From JAGDZR01 sp049115695 (GTDB lineage Bacteria > Bacteroidota > Bacteroidia > Cytophagales > Cyclobacteriaceae), in NCBI GenBank assembly GCA_049115695.1, contig JAGDZR010000006.1, forward strand, positions 496,001 through 560,000: a stretch of 64,000 nucleotides of DNA. Direction: 5' to 3'. The notes under the pieces were generated by a model, which saw only the letters and a program-made list of their open reading frames with translations, did no database searches and had not been told where the DNA came from. Shown in pieces: positions 43,020 through 51,747 of this stretch. Positions within the stretch are counted from its first letter, which is position 1; each line of letters opens with the position of its first letter. The translations under genes and the position numbers were made by a program.

Positions 43020-44018
43020 TCACTCTCCAAGCAATGATTTATAATTAGCTCGAGTTGCAATGGCTACCGGGCCTTCATAGATTCCCGCCTTACCACCAAT
43101 GTCTTCTACTTCAACGGTGATTAAGTTTTCACCATACCGGTTAAGTACATCAGGATCGATTGAGTAGGCCCGATAAGTTCGCCATGAGTAGGTCTGTGAC
43201 ATAGGTAGTTCGTCTTTCATCTCTCCAATTAATGTACCGTTCAGGTATACTTTGTCATAGTCATCGATCTTCCCCAGAAACAAGATCAGATTCTTCTCTT
43301 GCTGGAGTCCTTCCGTAAGAACAAACTGTTTTCGATAGGTACCAAACTCTTCTCTTTCAACACTTTTGATGCTCCCCCAAAAACCAGGCACCATTAGTTG
43401 TAGCCAATCTTCATCATCAAAATTGGTTTGACGATACAGTGGATCTACCCCGTAATGAAACTTCCAAATACCTTCAAGCACCATGATTTTCCTGATTTTC
43501 CCGGCTGGTTTTCGGTAAACTCCAGGTGAGCCTGAATTCATCCCTCCCGATGAAATTACATCATATACCCGAATGGCAATCTGATTATTGCCATCATCTC
43601 TTAACAATGCCTTAGGGATAGGATACAATCTATGAGAACGATATGCCGTACGGAATTCTGGAGGAAAGTCTCCATTAAATCCGATCAACTCACCGTTAAA
43701 GAAAGCTTCATCCACATCGTCTATATAACCCAAATCGAGGTAGTACATATTACCATCATCCTTTGCCATTGGATCAATACGAATTTGTCTTCGATACCAG
43801 GCATAACCATCATATCCATGAAATCCCTCGTTTTCCCATGGTGCGGGCGCGTTAATATCAATCCAATCACTATCATCGAACTCCGGCTTGGCCCAATTCG
43901 GATCATCTCCAATATTGAACTTCCAGGAACCACGCAAGTCTAGCACAAGCTCCAGGTCATTCATTTTCATGGACATGGCCAGTAGGGGTATTACACAAAT
44001 AAGGGCCCTGAGAAGCAT
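43020..44018 (-). CDS. Exported protein of two tandem GH2-N/galactose-binding-like modules
   Basis: Protein of 332 residues with a hydrophobic export lead (about 1-16). Two homologous beta-sandwich modules follow, about 28-175 and 178-325. Each opens with RGSWKFNIGDDPNW or EGIWKFHYGVDPLY, then FDDSDW or FDDEDW, a Trp-containing WYRRQ or TYRKQ strand, and a pair YLDLGYIDDVDEAFFNGELIG or LFLGKIDDYDKVYLNGTLIG. Such modules precede the catalytic domain in GH2 enzymes and occur in sialate O-acetylesterases. Here no catalytic domain is present, so a carbohydrate-binding or adaptor role is likely. It appears monocistronic. Confidence 0.75.
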   Translation of the reverse strand: MLLRALICVIPLLAMSMKMNDLELVLDLRGSWKFNIGDDPNWAKPEFDDSDWIDINAPAPWENEGFHGYDGYAWYRRQIRIDPMAKDDGNMYYLDLGYIDDVDEAFFNGELIGFNGDFPPEFRTAYRSHRLYPIPKALLRDDGNNQIAIRVYDVISSGGMNSGSPGVYRKPAGKIRKIMVLEGIWKFHYGVDPLYRQTNFDDEDWLQLMVPGFWGSIKSVEREEFGTYRKQFVLTEGLQQEKNLILFLGKIDDYDKVYLNGTLIGEMKDELPMSQTYSWRTYRAYSIDPDVLNRYGENLITVEVEDIGGKAGIYEGPVAIATRANYKSLLGE

Positions 44019-44113
44019 TTATTGAAATAAAGAGTTAATACATCACATGTTAGCGTCAATTTTGCAATAAGCCAACATTCATTTGTCATGAATTGTCAAC
44101 TTATTCAAAAGGC

Positions 44114-44147
44114 AAAAAGAGTCCCCTCACTCAGGTGAAGGGACTCT
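44114..44147 (-). terminator. Strong intrinsic terminator after response-regulator/kinase operon
   Basis: AGAGTCCC pairs with GGGACTCT, extended by four further pairs around a TCAG loop; the single plus-strand mismatch becomes a G-U pair in minus-strand RNA. UUUUUGCC follows on the minus strand. It lies about 100 nt after the response-regulator stop, leaving a 3' untranslated segment in which I see nothing. Confidence 0.85.
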
Positions 44148-44246
44148 ACCAATAGTATGAAAAACTGAAGTTTATTGATGATTAAACGTTTTTTAAGATG
44201 GTTTGATTGTCACACTAGCGTAAACTAATGTCATCGCATGTAAGCA

Positions 44247-44933
44247 TCAATCCATGATCAACTTGTACCCCTCTCCATGCACTGTAAGAATAAACTTCGG
44301 TGTATTGTGATTGATTTCTATTTTTTGACGCAGCTTCAAAATAAAATTATCAACGGTTCGTGTGGTTGGATGTGTGTGATAACCCCAGACATCTTCCAAT
44401 AAACTATATCGACTGACGACCTTGTTTTTATTCAAAATCAGGTACTGAATGACTTCAAACTCTTTATGTGAAAGCTTGGCAGGTTCATCGTCAACCTTTG
44501 CTTCAAAATGAGACAAATCGATCCAAAGTCGACCAATTGTAAACTCCGTTTGCTGATTGCTTTTATCAACCCCGGTGCGCCTTAGAATAGCTTTTACTCT
44601 AGCCACTAACTCACGAATACTAAAAGGTTTTGTGATATAATCATCAGCCCCAAGCTCTAATCCAAGTACTTTGTCAATTTCCTCCCCTTTGGCCGTTAAA
44701 AAAACAATCGGAGTGGTCAACCCCTCCTTTCGGGCAATTTTACAAACATCAATACCAGACATCTCGGGCATCATGATATCGAGTAAAATCAAATCATACG
44801 TTTCGGATCGTATCAAGTCAAGGGCTTGCTTGCCATTCTCTGCCGAACTGACATCAAACGATTCAAATTCAAGATTGTCCTGAAGACCAAGTCTCATACT
44901 TGGCTCATCGTCCACTACTAATATCCTTGCCAT
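44247..44933 (-). CDS. OmpR/PhoB-type response regulator
   Basis: DNA-binding response regulator of 228 residues. The receiver domain (1-120) has the acidic pair DDE near 8-10, phospho-acceptor Asp52 in LILLDIMMPEMSG, Thr in VFLTAKG and Lys in YITKPFS. The C-terminal winged helix (about 130-225) shows LSHKEFEVIQYLILNKNKVVSR and the recognition region TRTVDNFILKLRQKIE. The ATG overlaps the stop of the upstream kinase by one base (TAATG), a classic coupling for cognate pairs. Targets unknown; autoregulation cannot be seen. Confidence 0.96.
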   Translation of the reverse strand: MARILVVDDEPSMRLGLQDNLEFESFDVSSAENGKQALDLIRSETYDLILLDIMMPEMSGIDVCKIARKEGLTTPIVFLTAKGEEIDKVLGLELGADDYITKPFSIRELVARVKAILRRTGVDKSNQQTEFTIGRLWIDLSHFEAKVDDEPAKLSHKEFEVIQYLILNKNKVVSRYSLLEDVWGYHTHPTTRTVDNFILKLRQKIEINHNTPKFILTVHGEGYKLIMD

Positions 44934-46498
44934 TATGTTAAATTAAATACTAATTCAAATGTACTTCCTCTCTCCTCTTTGCTCTCAACCTCAATTCTAC
45001 CATGGTGTGCATCCATGATATGTTTAACAATGGATAACCCCAATCCCGCTCCTTGGGTAGAGTAAACATCCCCGTATCCACCACGATAAAATTTCTCAAA
45101 AATATGTTCTTTTTTCTCTGCTGGTATGCCCCTTCCCCAATCTGTCACTCTGATGCTAGTTTCGTCACCAGCCAAACTAACCTCTATTTCTAATTCCTTT
45201 TTCTCATTGCTGTATTTGACTGCATTGTCTACCAAATTAACCACTGCCTCGTAAATCGCCTCTCGGTCCCCATCAATCAACGCTTCACCTGCGCTTTTTG
45301 TCAGCTTATATTTAAAACCATTTCTATCAAGATGGAAAGCATAATCCTGAATAACTTCTGCCATGAGGCTGTTGAGCTCTACAGGGGCCATGGAATAAAT
45401 GCGTTTGTTGGCTTCTATTCGACTAAAATTCAGAATCCTATTGACAATGTTAGATAGCCTGTGAGTTTCCTTAAAAATGATCTCAAAATACTCTTGCTTT
45501 TTTTCCTCCCGCTTTACCCTACCCAGCATCAATGTTTCAGCAAACATAGATATCAGGGATAGCGGTGTACGTAGCTCATGTGAGACATTTGACACAAACT
45601 CTGCCTTTGTATGGGCCAGGCGCATTTCATTGTTCAAACTTTTGATGATGAGCGTAAATCCTATTACCAACAATACAATCAGCAAGCCAACGGCGATAAG
45701 ATTATTTCTCAGCCTTTTACTTACCAGTTGCGATACGGTTTCATTCTGAGGGCTTACACCAACCAAAAACTCCGGAAACAACCACATTTTGCTCGTCACA
45801 AAAATATCATTGTTCAATGAGTCCGTGCTGTACAACAACCCTGGATCATCCTCTCTCGATAATGCAATGACCATTTGATCCTGAGAAATCTCCTGCATTT
45901 TAGGGCTCATCACTTCCTGCACAAAACTCAATGGCTCTATAAATCCTGTGAACAAATAAGGTTGCTCCTGAATGATAACCACAGAAGCAATGATCTGGTA
46001 CATGTCCTCCTCGATATTGACCAATGCCACAGGCTCTAGCTTCCGATATCCTGTTCTGGCGTACTGTTTGAGCTGCTGCACTTCCTGCCCCTGCGCAAAC
46101 GCTTCGAATGAAACATTCCCAATAAATCGCTCTCCTATTCGGGTCATAAAATTGGGATAAGGTGTCCCATTGTAACTGAAAGGCTTTACCGTTGAAACAG
46201 AATCTAGAGGCGAAATGATAAACGCATTGAATCCGCTTAGGGACAGCAAAGCAGTCAGGTCTTGCTTTAACGCAACACTTCCCGGGTCATACTGCTCCTC
46301 GATTTTACCCACAAACGAGCTCATAACATCGTTGGAGTATTGATTGACAGAAAATAAGATGGTCTCCAGCTGATCCCTGTAAATACCTTCAATTACCTCC
46401 TCATTCTCATCGATATTCGACAGTTCATACATGACGTATGCTGCAATTGGTAACAAAATAGTACCAATGATGATGATGATCAGCTTCTGTCTTACCAT
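44933..46498 (-). CDS. Membrane sensor histidine kinase, partner of the OmpR-type regulator
   Basis: Kinase of 521 residues from the ATG at 46498 (a TTG four codons earlier is less likely). The first membrane helix is at about 4-22 (KLIIIIIGTILLPIAAYVM) and the second near 265-285 (LIAVGLLIVLLVIGFTLII). Between them lies a periplasmic sensing region of about 240 residues with no family I recognise. HisKA has VSNVSHELRTPLSLISM with the phospho-His near 305. HATPase has VNLVDNAVKYSNEKK (N-box), DWGRGIP and GAGLGLSIVKHIMDAHHG. It is first in the operon and phosphorylates the regulator encoded next to it. Confidence 0.94.
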   Translation of the reverse strand: MVRQKLIIIIIGTILLPIAAYVMYELSNIDENEEVIEGIYRDQLETILFSVNQYSNDVMSSFVGKIEEQYDPGSVALKQDLTALLSLSGFNAFIISPLDSVSTVKPFSYNGTPYPNFMTRIGERFIGNVSFEAFAQGQEVQQLKQYARTGYRKLEPVALVNIEEDMYQIIASVVIIQEQPYLFTGFIEPLSFVQEVMSPKMQEISQDQMVIALSREDDPGLLYSTDSLNNDIFVTSKMWLFPEFLVGVSPQNETVSQLVSKRLRNNLIAVGLLIVLLVIGFTLIIKSLNNEMRLAHTKAEFVSNVSHELRTPLSLISMFAETLMLGRVKREEKKQEYFEIIFKETHRLSNIVNRILNFSRIEANKRIYSMAPVELNSLMAEVIQDYAFHLDRNGFKYKLTKSAGEALIDGDREAIYEAVVNLVDNAVKYSNEKKELEIEVSLAGDETSIRVTDWGRGIPAEKKEHIFEKFYRGGYGDVYSTQGAGLGLSIVKHIMDAHHGRIEVESKEERGSTFELVFNLT

Positions 46499-46593
46499 AA
46501 TTATTAGCAATATACAAACCCAAAAGTGCCGTGCACGTAAACTGCTTTGAAGGATATTACTTATCTTTTGTTTTTACAAATAATTACATAATC

Positions 46594-46866
46594 ATGGCTA
46601 CAGAAACTCAAGGGAAAGTTGAGGAGATTTTACGCGAATTAGGCAAGAAAATTGACGACTTAATTGTAGACACCAAGCAGGCGTCAGAAGGAGTTAAGGA
46701 CGATATAGAGGAAAAAATTCAGGACCTGAAAGAGCGCAAACAAAAGCTCGAAGATGAGTTCAATGAATATAAAGAGAAAGAAAAATGGCAAGACGCCAAG
46801 TCTCACTTCAGCAAGGCACTTCAAGAACTGAAGCAGGCCGTGGAATCGCTTTTCAAAAAGACCTAA
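46594..46866 (+). CDS. Small coiled-coil protein
   Basis: Highly charged protein of 90 residues from the ATG at 46594; a longer reading frame upstream is poor coding sequence and is rejected. Heptad-like helices run through most of its length (KVEEILRELGKKIDDLIVDT, KDDIEEKIQDLKERKQKLED, SKALQELKQAVESLFKKT). No signal or membrane segment. It has the look of a small structural or stress-related helical protein; no function can be assigned. A near-consensus TATCTTTTG box lies upstream. It overlaps the convergent barrel-protein gene by 4 bases. Confidence 0.7.
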   Translation: MATETQGKVEEILRELGKKIDDLIVDTKQASEGVKDDIEEKIQDLKERKQKLEDEFNEYKEKEKWQDAKSHFSKALQELKQAVESLFKKT

Positions 46867-47945
46867 AAGGCCTCTTTGATTGTAACATAAAACCCACTTT
46901 GGTGAGAAAAGGTCCTCCCATAATCTACTCTTATGTTGAGATCCTGATCTTTTAACGCCTTGAATCTGGCACCAATCCCATAAATCGCTTTGGTATTGTT
47001 CCAATCAAATTGATTTGGCGAACCATATACCTGGCCAAGCCCGGTAAACAAGACTCCCTTGATCCTCCAAAACAAATGTTGGCGACCTTCCAATTGCAAA
47101 AAGGCAGCTTGTCGATCCTGATATAAATTTTCATGATCAATGCCTCTTAAAAAGTCATCACCGCCAATTTTATTAAGGCGATAAAACGGAACATCACCGC
47201 CAGACGACATAGTTGTTCTAAACTGAACTCCCAGGACACCCGTTGGCCAAACGGCTTTGAAGTATCTGGCATCAATCAAATACCTAATGTACTGATAATC
47301 ACTTGCAAAAAGTTTCGAGTATAATTCGATACTGGCATTGATAAACAGACCCTTCGACGGAAATAAGGTATTGTCTCTGGTATCAAATATCACAGAAGGA
47401 CCAATCCCCATGTTACGACCTCCATTTATTCCTGGTGGGAGCTGTGCCTCCATCAGACCTTCAGGCACCAGGTCTCTAATATTGTTGTGCCTAAAATCGT
47501 AACTAACCCCCATGAATAAATTTTCAGATAATCCGTAAAGCGCCCTCCCTGAAATCTTTAGATATTGATTAGTAAATCGCTCAAAAATATCAGGCAAAGT
47601 CTCATTCCCGATTCCATAGTATTTGTTTGGAAAGTTTTGAAAAAGCAAGTCACCCGTTAGATTAAAACCTCCTTCACTGTACCATTCATAGTCGGTTCCA
47701 ATTGTCATTTGTTTATTGAGTGAATACAAGACAAAGGGCGCGATGACTGTTGGTCGATTATATTGCCTGGATTGCTCAGCTTCTTTGTCAATCACAATGA
47801 ATGAAACCGCGCCCATTTCCAGTCTCGTTTCCGGTGTGTAGCTGAACACAGGATAGGCCACAATGCCCATTTTCTGTTTCGTAGAATCCTGCGCCTTTAC
47901 GAAAGTAAGCATCCAGACAAGAATGAATCCGACTGAATATTTCAT
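46863..47945 (-). CDS. BamA/TamA-type (Omp85) outer-membrane barrel without POTRA
   Basis: Exported outer-membrane protein of 360 residues. A signal peptide ends near AQ at 19. It resembles the C-terminal barrel of Omp85/surface-antigen proteins: GIGPSVIFDTRDNTLFPSKG near 185-205, the GDDFLRG motif near 280 (cf. the RGY-type lid motif), and a last strand ending TIKEAF with terminal Phe. No POTRA domains precede the barrel. Its ATG overlaps the stop of the nucleoside phosphorylase gene by one base, so the two are translationally coupled. Export of a lipid or protein is conceivable; substrate unknown. Confidence 0.82.
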   Translation of the reverse strand: MKYSVGFILVWMLTFVKAQDSTKQKMGIVAYPVFSYTPETRLEMGAVSFIVIDKEAEQSRQYNRPTVIAPFVLYSLNKQMTIGTDYEWYSEGGFNLTGDLLFQNFPNKYYGIGNETLPDIFERFTNQYLKISGRALYGLSENLFMGVSYDFRHNNIRDLVPEGLMEAQLPPGINGGRNMGIGPSVIFDTRDNTLFPSKGLFINASIELYSKLFASDYQYIRYLIDARYFKAVWPTGVLGVQFRTTMSSGGDVPFYRLNKIGGDDFLRGIDHENLYQDRQAAFLQLEGRQHLFWRIKGVLFTGLGQVYGSPNQFDWNNTKAIYGIGARFKALKDQDLNIRVDYGRTFSHQSGFYVTIKEAF

Positions 47946-48814
47946 TATAAAGTCGCTGCTTTATCCAGCACTTTCTTGATCAAACTATCAATCACCTGAT
48001 TAGGGTCTTTGGAAAAACGTCCTCTTGGTCTGTTGGCAATAATGGCGTTGAGACTGATCATATCATGCCCGAGTATTCTAGCCATGGCGTAATATCCAGC
48101 CGTTTCCATTTCAAGATTGGTTAACCAAAACTGATCCATGTGAAAAGTTGAAAATGAATCCACCAAATGCGGGTACTTGATGGGTGTCCTGATAGATCGT
48201 CCCTGTGGCGCATAGAAACCATGACAAGTAATCGTATTCCCCGGCGTGCTCACATCTTTGAACAGCTCAATCAGCTCATCCGATGCTTTCACACAATATG
48301 GTGTATAAGGTAGATGAATTTCCTCCTTCAAATTATTAACAACCTGTTGTTCAAAAGGTGTTTGTTCCAGGTTATAGTAATACATCAACGGATCCATTCC
48401 AATCGCATACTCACTCATCAAATGAGTTCCTAATCTTACATCTACCTGAATACTCCCAGACGTCCCAATTCGGATTATTTTTAGCTTTCGCTTTTTTGGT
48501 TTGACTTGACGCTTGATCAGGTCAATATTGACAAGTGCATCCAATTCCGTTAAGAGAATCTCCACATTATCTGTTCCCATTCCTGAGCTGATAACAGTCA
48601 TTCTCTTTCCCTTGTACTTACCAACATGTGTGATGAACTCACGCTTGTTCATTTCAAACTCCACTGAATCGAAATGACTACTCACGCGATGAACTCGACC
48701 AGGATCTCCTACTGTGATGACTACATCAGATACATGACTGGGCTTTAAATTCAAATGATAGACACTGCCATCCGGGTTAATAATCAAATCAGTATCAGAG
48801 ATTCTTTCTGGCAT
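47945..48814 (-). CDS. Nucleoside phosphorylase (PNP/UDP family)
   Basis: Enzyme of 289 residues cleaving a nucleoside with phosphate. The N-terminal VITVGDPGRV supplies the phosphate-binding segment, VISSGMGTDNVEILLTELDAL the second, with RIGTSGSIQVDVRLGTHLMS near 120-140 and the late NLEMETAGYYAMARILGH (ribose-binding Met-Glu region) near 230-248. Closest in feel to uridine phosphorylase; the base preference is uncertain. Its stop overlaps the start of the barrel protein, and it lies 6 nt after trhO, so trhO, this gene and the barrel gene may form one operon. Confidence 0.88.
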   Translation of the reverse strand: MPERISDTDLIINPDGSVYHLNLKPSHVSDVVITVGDPGRVHRVSSHFDSVEFEMNKREFITHVGKYKGKRMTVISSGMGTDNVEILLTELDALVNIDLIKRQVKPKKRKLKIIRIGTSGSIQVDVRLGTHLMSEYAIGMDPLMYYYNLEQTPFEQQVVNNLKEEIHLPYTPYCVKASDELIELFKDVSTPGNTITCHGFYAPQGRSIRTPIKYPHLVDSFSTFHMDQFWLTNLEMETAGYYAMARILGHDMISLNAIIANRPRGRFSKDPNQVIDSLIKKVLDKAATL

Positions 48815-48820
48815 AAATAA

Positions 48821-49783
48821 TTAGAAGTTGGCTGGCTCTCGCTTCACACCTTTGAAAGGGTTATATCCATTCGTGTCTTTTTGATAGTATCCGGTCCCAT
48901 TATAAGCCCTGACTTTCGGGTGATTCATGCATTCCTCGGAACAACATCCTTTATATTTTTCAGCACCTTCCTCACTCATAGGCACATGGATGTTACATTC
49001 CGGGTTAGCACAATTGACCATTCGATCTGACCGTTGACCCGTAACATAGCATTCTGCTATCACAGAGGGGTTCACCTTGTTTACATCGGCTGTAATCCGG
49101 TTATCAAAGACGTAGCATTTTCCTTCAAAATCTTCACCTTCAGCTTCAATCCCGTATTTGATTATGCCTCCATGTAATTGATAAACATCTTCAAGTCCAA
49201 TTTCGAGTAAATAGGCACTGGCTTTTTCACACTTGATCCCTCCGGTACAATAGGTGATTACCTTCTTGCCTTTCAACTCATCCTTCAACTTATCAACCTC
49301 CTCTGGAAAATCCCTGAAATTTTCAATGTCCAGTGTTAAGGCATTTTTGAACTTACCTACTTTGTGCTCATAGCTGGATCTTGCATCCAAAATGACAGTG
49401 TCCTCATCCTGCTCCTTTAGGACTTTTCGAAATTCTTCAGGTTCGATATATTTTCCTGTTCGCTGGTTCGGATCAATTCCACGTAAGCTTGAATGTACAA
49501 TCTCAGGCTTAACACGCACATGCATCTTGGCGAAAGCATGATCAGGAACCGACTCTACCTTAAACTCAATTTTATCAAATCTAGGATCAGACTTGACAAC
49601 CTTCATATAGGTCTCACAGTCCTCCGACAGTCCGGAAACTGTACCATTCAAACCCTCCTGGGCCACAATGATTCGCCCGCGAAGATTTAAATCCAAACAA
49701 AAAAGATGATGTTGTTCGCGAAACAGCTCAGGATCCTCGATCTGAGTGTAGCAATAGTAAAGTAATACAGAATATTTGTTCAT
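48821..49783 (-). CDS. trhO: tRNA uridine(34) hydroxylase (rhodanese-like)
   Basis: Protein of 320 residues of the YceA/TrhO family, which makes 5-hydroxyuridine at the wobble position of tRNA using prephenate-independent oxygen chemistry. The N-terminal acylphosphatase-like domain (about 1-95) has RGRIIVAQEGLNGTVSG. The rhodanese domain (about 120-220) has VILDARSSYEHKVGKF and the catalytic loop TYCTGGIKCEKASAYL near 178-193. A Cys-rich C-terminus (CANPECNIHVP, CCSEEC) may bind metal. A TATATTTA box is upstream. The family is confidently recognised; activity is by homology. Confidence 0.93.
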   Translation of the reverse strand: MNKYSVLLYYCYTQIEDPELFREQHHLFCLDLNLRGRIIVAQEGLNGTVSGLSEDCETYMKVVKSDPRFDKIEFKVESVPDHAFAKMHVRVKPEIVHSSLRGIDPNQRTGKYIEPEEFRKVLKEQDEDTVILDARSSYEHKVGKFKNALTLDIENFRDFPEEVDKLKDELKGKKVITYCTGGIKCEKASAYLLEIGLEDVYQLHGGIIKYGIEAEGEDFEGKCYVFDNRITADVNKVNPSVIAECYVTGQRSDRMVNCANPECNIHVPMSEEGAEKYKGCCSEECMNHPKVRAYNGTGYYQKDTNGYNPFKGVKREPANF

Positions 49784-49856
49784 AGCTCAGCCTTGTTTCA
49801 GCAAGGTGCTTAGTTAAATATAATTCAGTTGTAGTCAACTATGGATAACTGTTGAT

Positions 49857-50495
49857 CTATTTTTCAACCTTGACGGCAGGATTACCAAAAACCGTAGCAT
49901 TGTCATCTACACTGGAAACCACCATAGATCCGGCACCCACCCTGGCTCCTTTACCGATAGTCACGCCCCCTACAATAACTGCCCCTGTTCCAATAAAAGC
50001 ACGTTTCCCAATTTTCACTCCTTGATTGATAACTGCCCCAGCACCAACCTGTACAAAATCTCCAACCTCTACATCCTGCTCAATTGTCACCTGACTATTC
50101 AGAATGCAATGTTGACCAATGCTGGCATCTGCTCCTACAAAAACTCCGGCATTAATAAAATTACCATGACCGATCGCAGCAGATTTTGCAATGTGAGCCT
50201 GTTGATGCACAGCATTTGTAGGCATAACTTTGCGCTGCTCAATCAGGTAGTCTACCTGATCCTCACGAAGCACATTGTCGTCTGTTGCAACAAAAGCTTC
50301 GCACTTCTGACCAATCAATTTTAGATAACCATGATCTTCAGGATCACCAAGAATTGGAATCTCTCCGATTTCCTGACCATGAAGCTTCTTATCTCCATCA
50401 AGGAATCCGTAGACCACAACATTGTTGCTCTCAAAAATTTCCAGAGCTGCCTTTGCAATCCCCGTAGCACCAAAAATTATTACTGGCTTGTCCAT
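49857..50495 (-). CDS. PglD/NeuD-type sugar O- or N-acyltransferase
   Basis: Protein of 212 residues with an N-terminal nucleotide-sugar-binding-like domain (VIIFGATGIAKAALEIFESN at 5-24, then FLDGDKKLHGQEIGEIPILG). A left-handed beta-helix follows (about 95-205) of hexapeptide repeats (IGHGNFINAGVFVGADASIG, then VQVGAGAVINQGVKIG and GAVIVGGVTIGKGARVG). This matches sugar acetyltransferases of glycan and polysaccharide pathways. Catalytic His is likely near 96-110. No other sugar-biosynthesis gene adjoins. It has its own -7 box. Confidence 0.88.
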   Translation of the reverse strand: MDKPVIIFGATGIAKAALEIFESNNVVVYGFLDGDKKLHGQEIGEIPILGDPEDHGYLKLIGQKCEAFVATDDNVLREDQVDYLIEQRKVMPTNAVHQQAHIAKSAAIGHGNFINAGVFVGADASIGQHCILNSQVTIEQDVEVGDFVQVGAGAVINQGVKIGKRAFIGTGAVIVGGVTIGKGARVGAGSMVVSSVDDNATVFGNPAVKVEK

Positions 50496-50514
50496 AGTAT
50501 TGAAAAATAGGCTG

Positions 50515-50522
50515 CAAAGGTA
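50515..50522 (-). promoter_or_regulatory. -7 promoter box for sugar acyltransferase
   Basis: Minus-strand TACCTTTG matches TAnnTTTG exactly, 19 nt before the ATG. The -33 position has only TTT, not TTG. Confidence 0.5.
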
Positions 50523-50531
50523 GTGAATCGG

Positions 50532-51746
50532 CTACTTCTGAAAAATCGGAATGTTAATCTTCGCGAAAATGTATCTAAACGGCATAGCGGTAACCAACAA
50601 ACTAAAGTAGGGCCAGTAGAGTACTTTATACCTCGACAGGCTTCCAAAATTAGGTGTGGTAAGTCCTGTTAAAATCGCAGAGCCAATGACAAAAACAATG
50701 ATGGCAATGATCGCAAAATTTAATTTCCATTTACGAACTTGCCAGAACGTCCACCCTAAAAAGAACATTAACACAATGTTTTCAATTTTTATTGTAAGTG
50801 CAATCCAGTCAGGACTTTCCCATGGAAATGGCCTGAATAGTCCATTGACTAATGCCATTGGTGAATTCAATAACAAACTGAAATAGTCCGGCTCCAAATC
50901 ATAGGTAAAGTCTTTGACATCAAAAGCCTGATAAGTCTCAACAATTGTCAACGGAATTCTCTCCAGAGAAAAAAATGGGTTTGAAATACTCGCACTTATG
51001 ATGACCAACGCACTAAAGGCAACATAGAGGAGTACGTTTCTATAGTTCTCCGCAAATGGTCTCCAGCGCGCAAACAAAAGAAATAGTCCTACAATTGCTG
51101 CGAAAAACAATGCCTGATACCTCAGACTAAATAGCAAATAACAAAATACGACTCCCATGGTCAATTCAACCCACCCTAACCGTTCTCCTTTGAAAAACCT
51201 ATATCCAAGACATAATGTATACGCAACTGCCCCTCCAATCAATCCATCTTTCAGGAATCCTGAATTCCAGAATACAACAGATGGCAGGAATAGAAGTGAA
51301 AAAACAATGGCGCTCTGATATGAGGGATGATACCGAATCAGCACTCTGGCCAACACCCAAAATCCAATAAACGAAATGAATGAAATGTATAATCCCGCAA
51401 TCCAGTAATCATATCCTGCCAATCTCACCAATGGAGCACTCAACTTTATGAAAAATGCAGCTGAAGGAGATTGAGCAGTAAGGAAATTGTTGTTTGAAAA
51501 AAGATTGATAAAGTAATGAAGTGGCGATTTAACTGATCCAAAATAGTCTGCTGCCTCCTTAAAGTAGTGAGTAGTATCTCCCCCCTGATAGATCGTCAAA
51601 TACACATAACCCAGCCCTATTCCGCAAAATAATTTAAAGAGAAGGGCAGGATAGAAAATCCACCTGGACATATTGCCCCGAAGTTTACCCTCTATCAAAA
51701 AAATAAGAGTTCCCAGTATTATGGCATGTGTCAGATAGATTGTCAT
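50532..51746 (-). CDS. Polytopic membrane protein, glycosyltransferase/polymerase-like
   Basis: Integral membrane protein of 404 residues with about ten hydrophobic helices. An early loop carries the motif YQGGDTTHYFKEAADYF (about 53-69), with an Asp-acid pattern reminiscent of GT-C glycosyltransferases and O-antigen-polymerase-like proteins, and ARVLIRYHPSYQSA is in another loop. I do not recognise the family. It starts 1 nt after the DUF2851 gene stop, so both belong to one transcript. A role in cell-surface polysaccharide is only an inference from topology and the nearby sugar acyltransferase. Confidence 0.65.
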   Translation of the reverse strand: MTIYLTHAIILGTLIFLIEGKLRGNMSRWIFYPALLFKLFCGIGLGYVYLTIYQGGDTTHYFKEAADYFGSVKSPLHYFINLFSNNNFLTAQSPSAAFFIKLSAPLVRLAGYDYWIAGLYISFISFIGFWVLARVLIRYHPSYQSAIVFSLLFLPSVVFWNSGFLKDGLIGGAVAYTLCLGYRFFKGERLGWVELTMGVVFCYLLFSLRYQALFFAAIVGLFLLFARWRPFAENYRNVLLYVAFSALVIISASISNPFFSLERIPLTIVETYQAFDVKDFTYDLEPDYFSLLLNSPMALVNGLFRPFPWESPDWIALTIKIENIVLMFFLGWTFWQVRKWKLNFAIIAIIVFVIGSAILTGLTTPNFGSLSRYKVLYWPYFSLLVTAMPFRYIFAKINIPIFQK

Positions 51747-51747
51747 C

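Noticed and set aside
49790..49805. Hairpin CCTTG/CAAGG upstream of trhO
   Set aside because: Five-bp stem without a U-run; could arise by chance.
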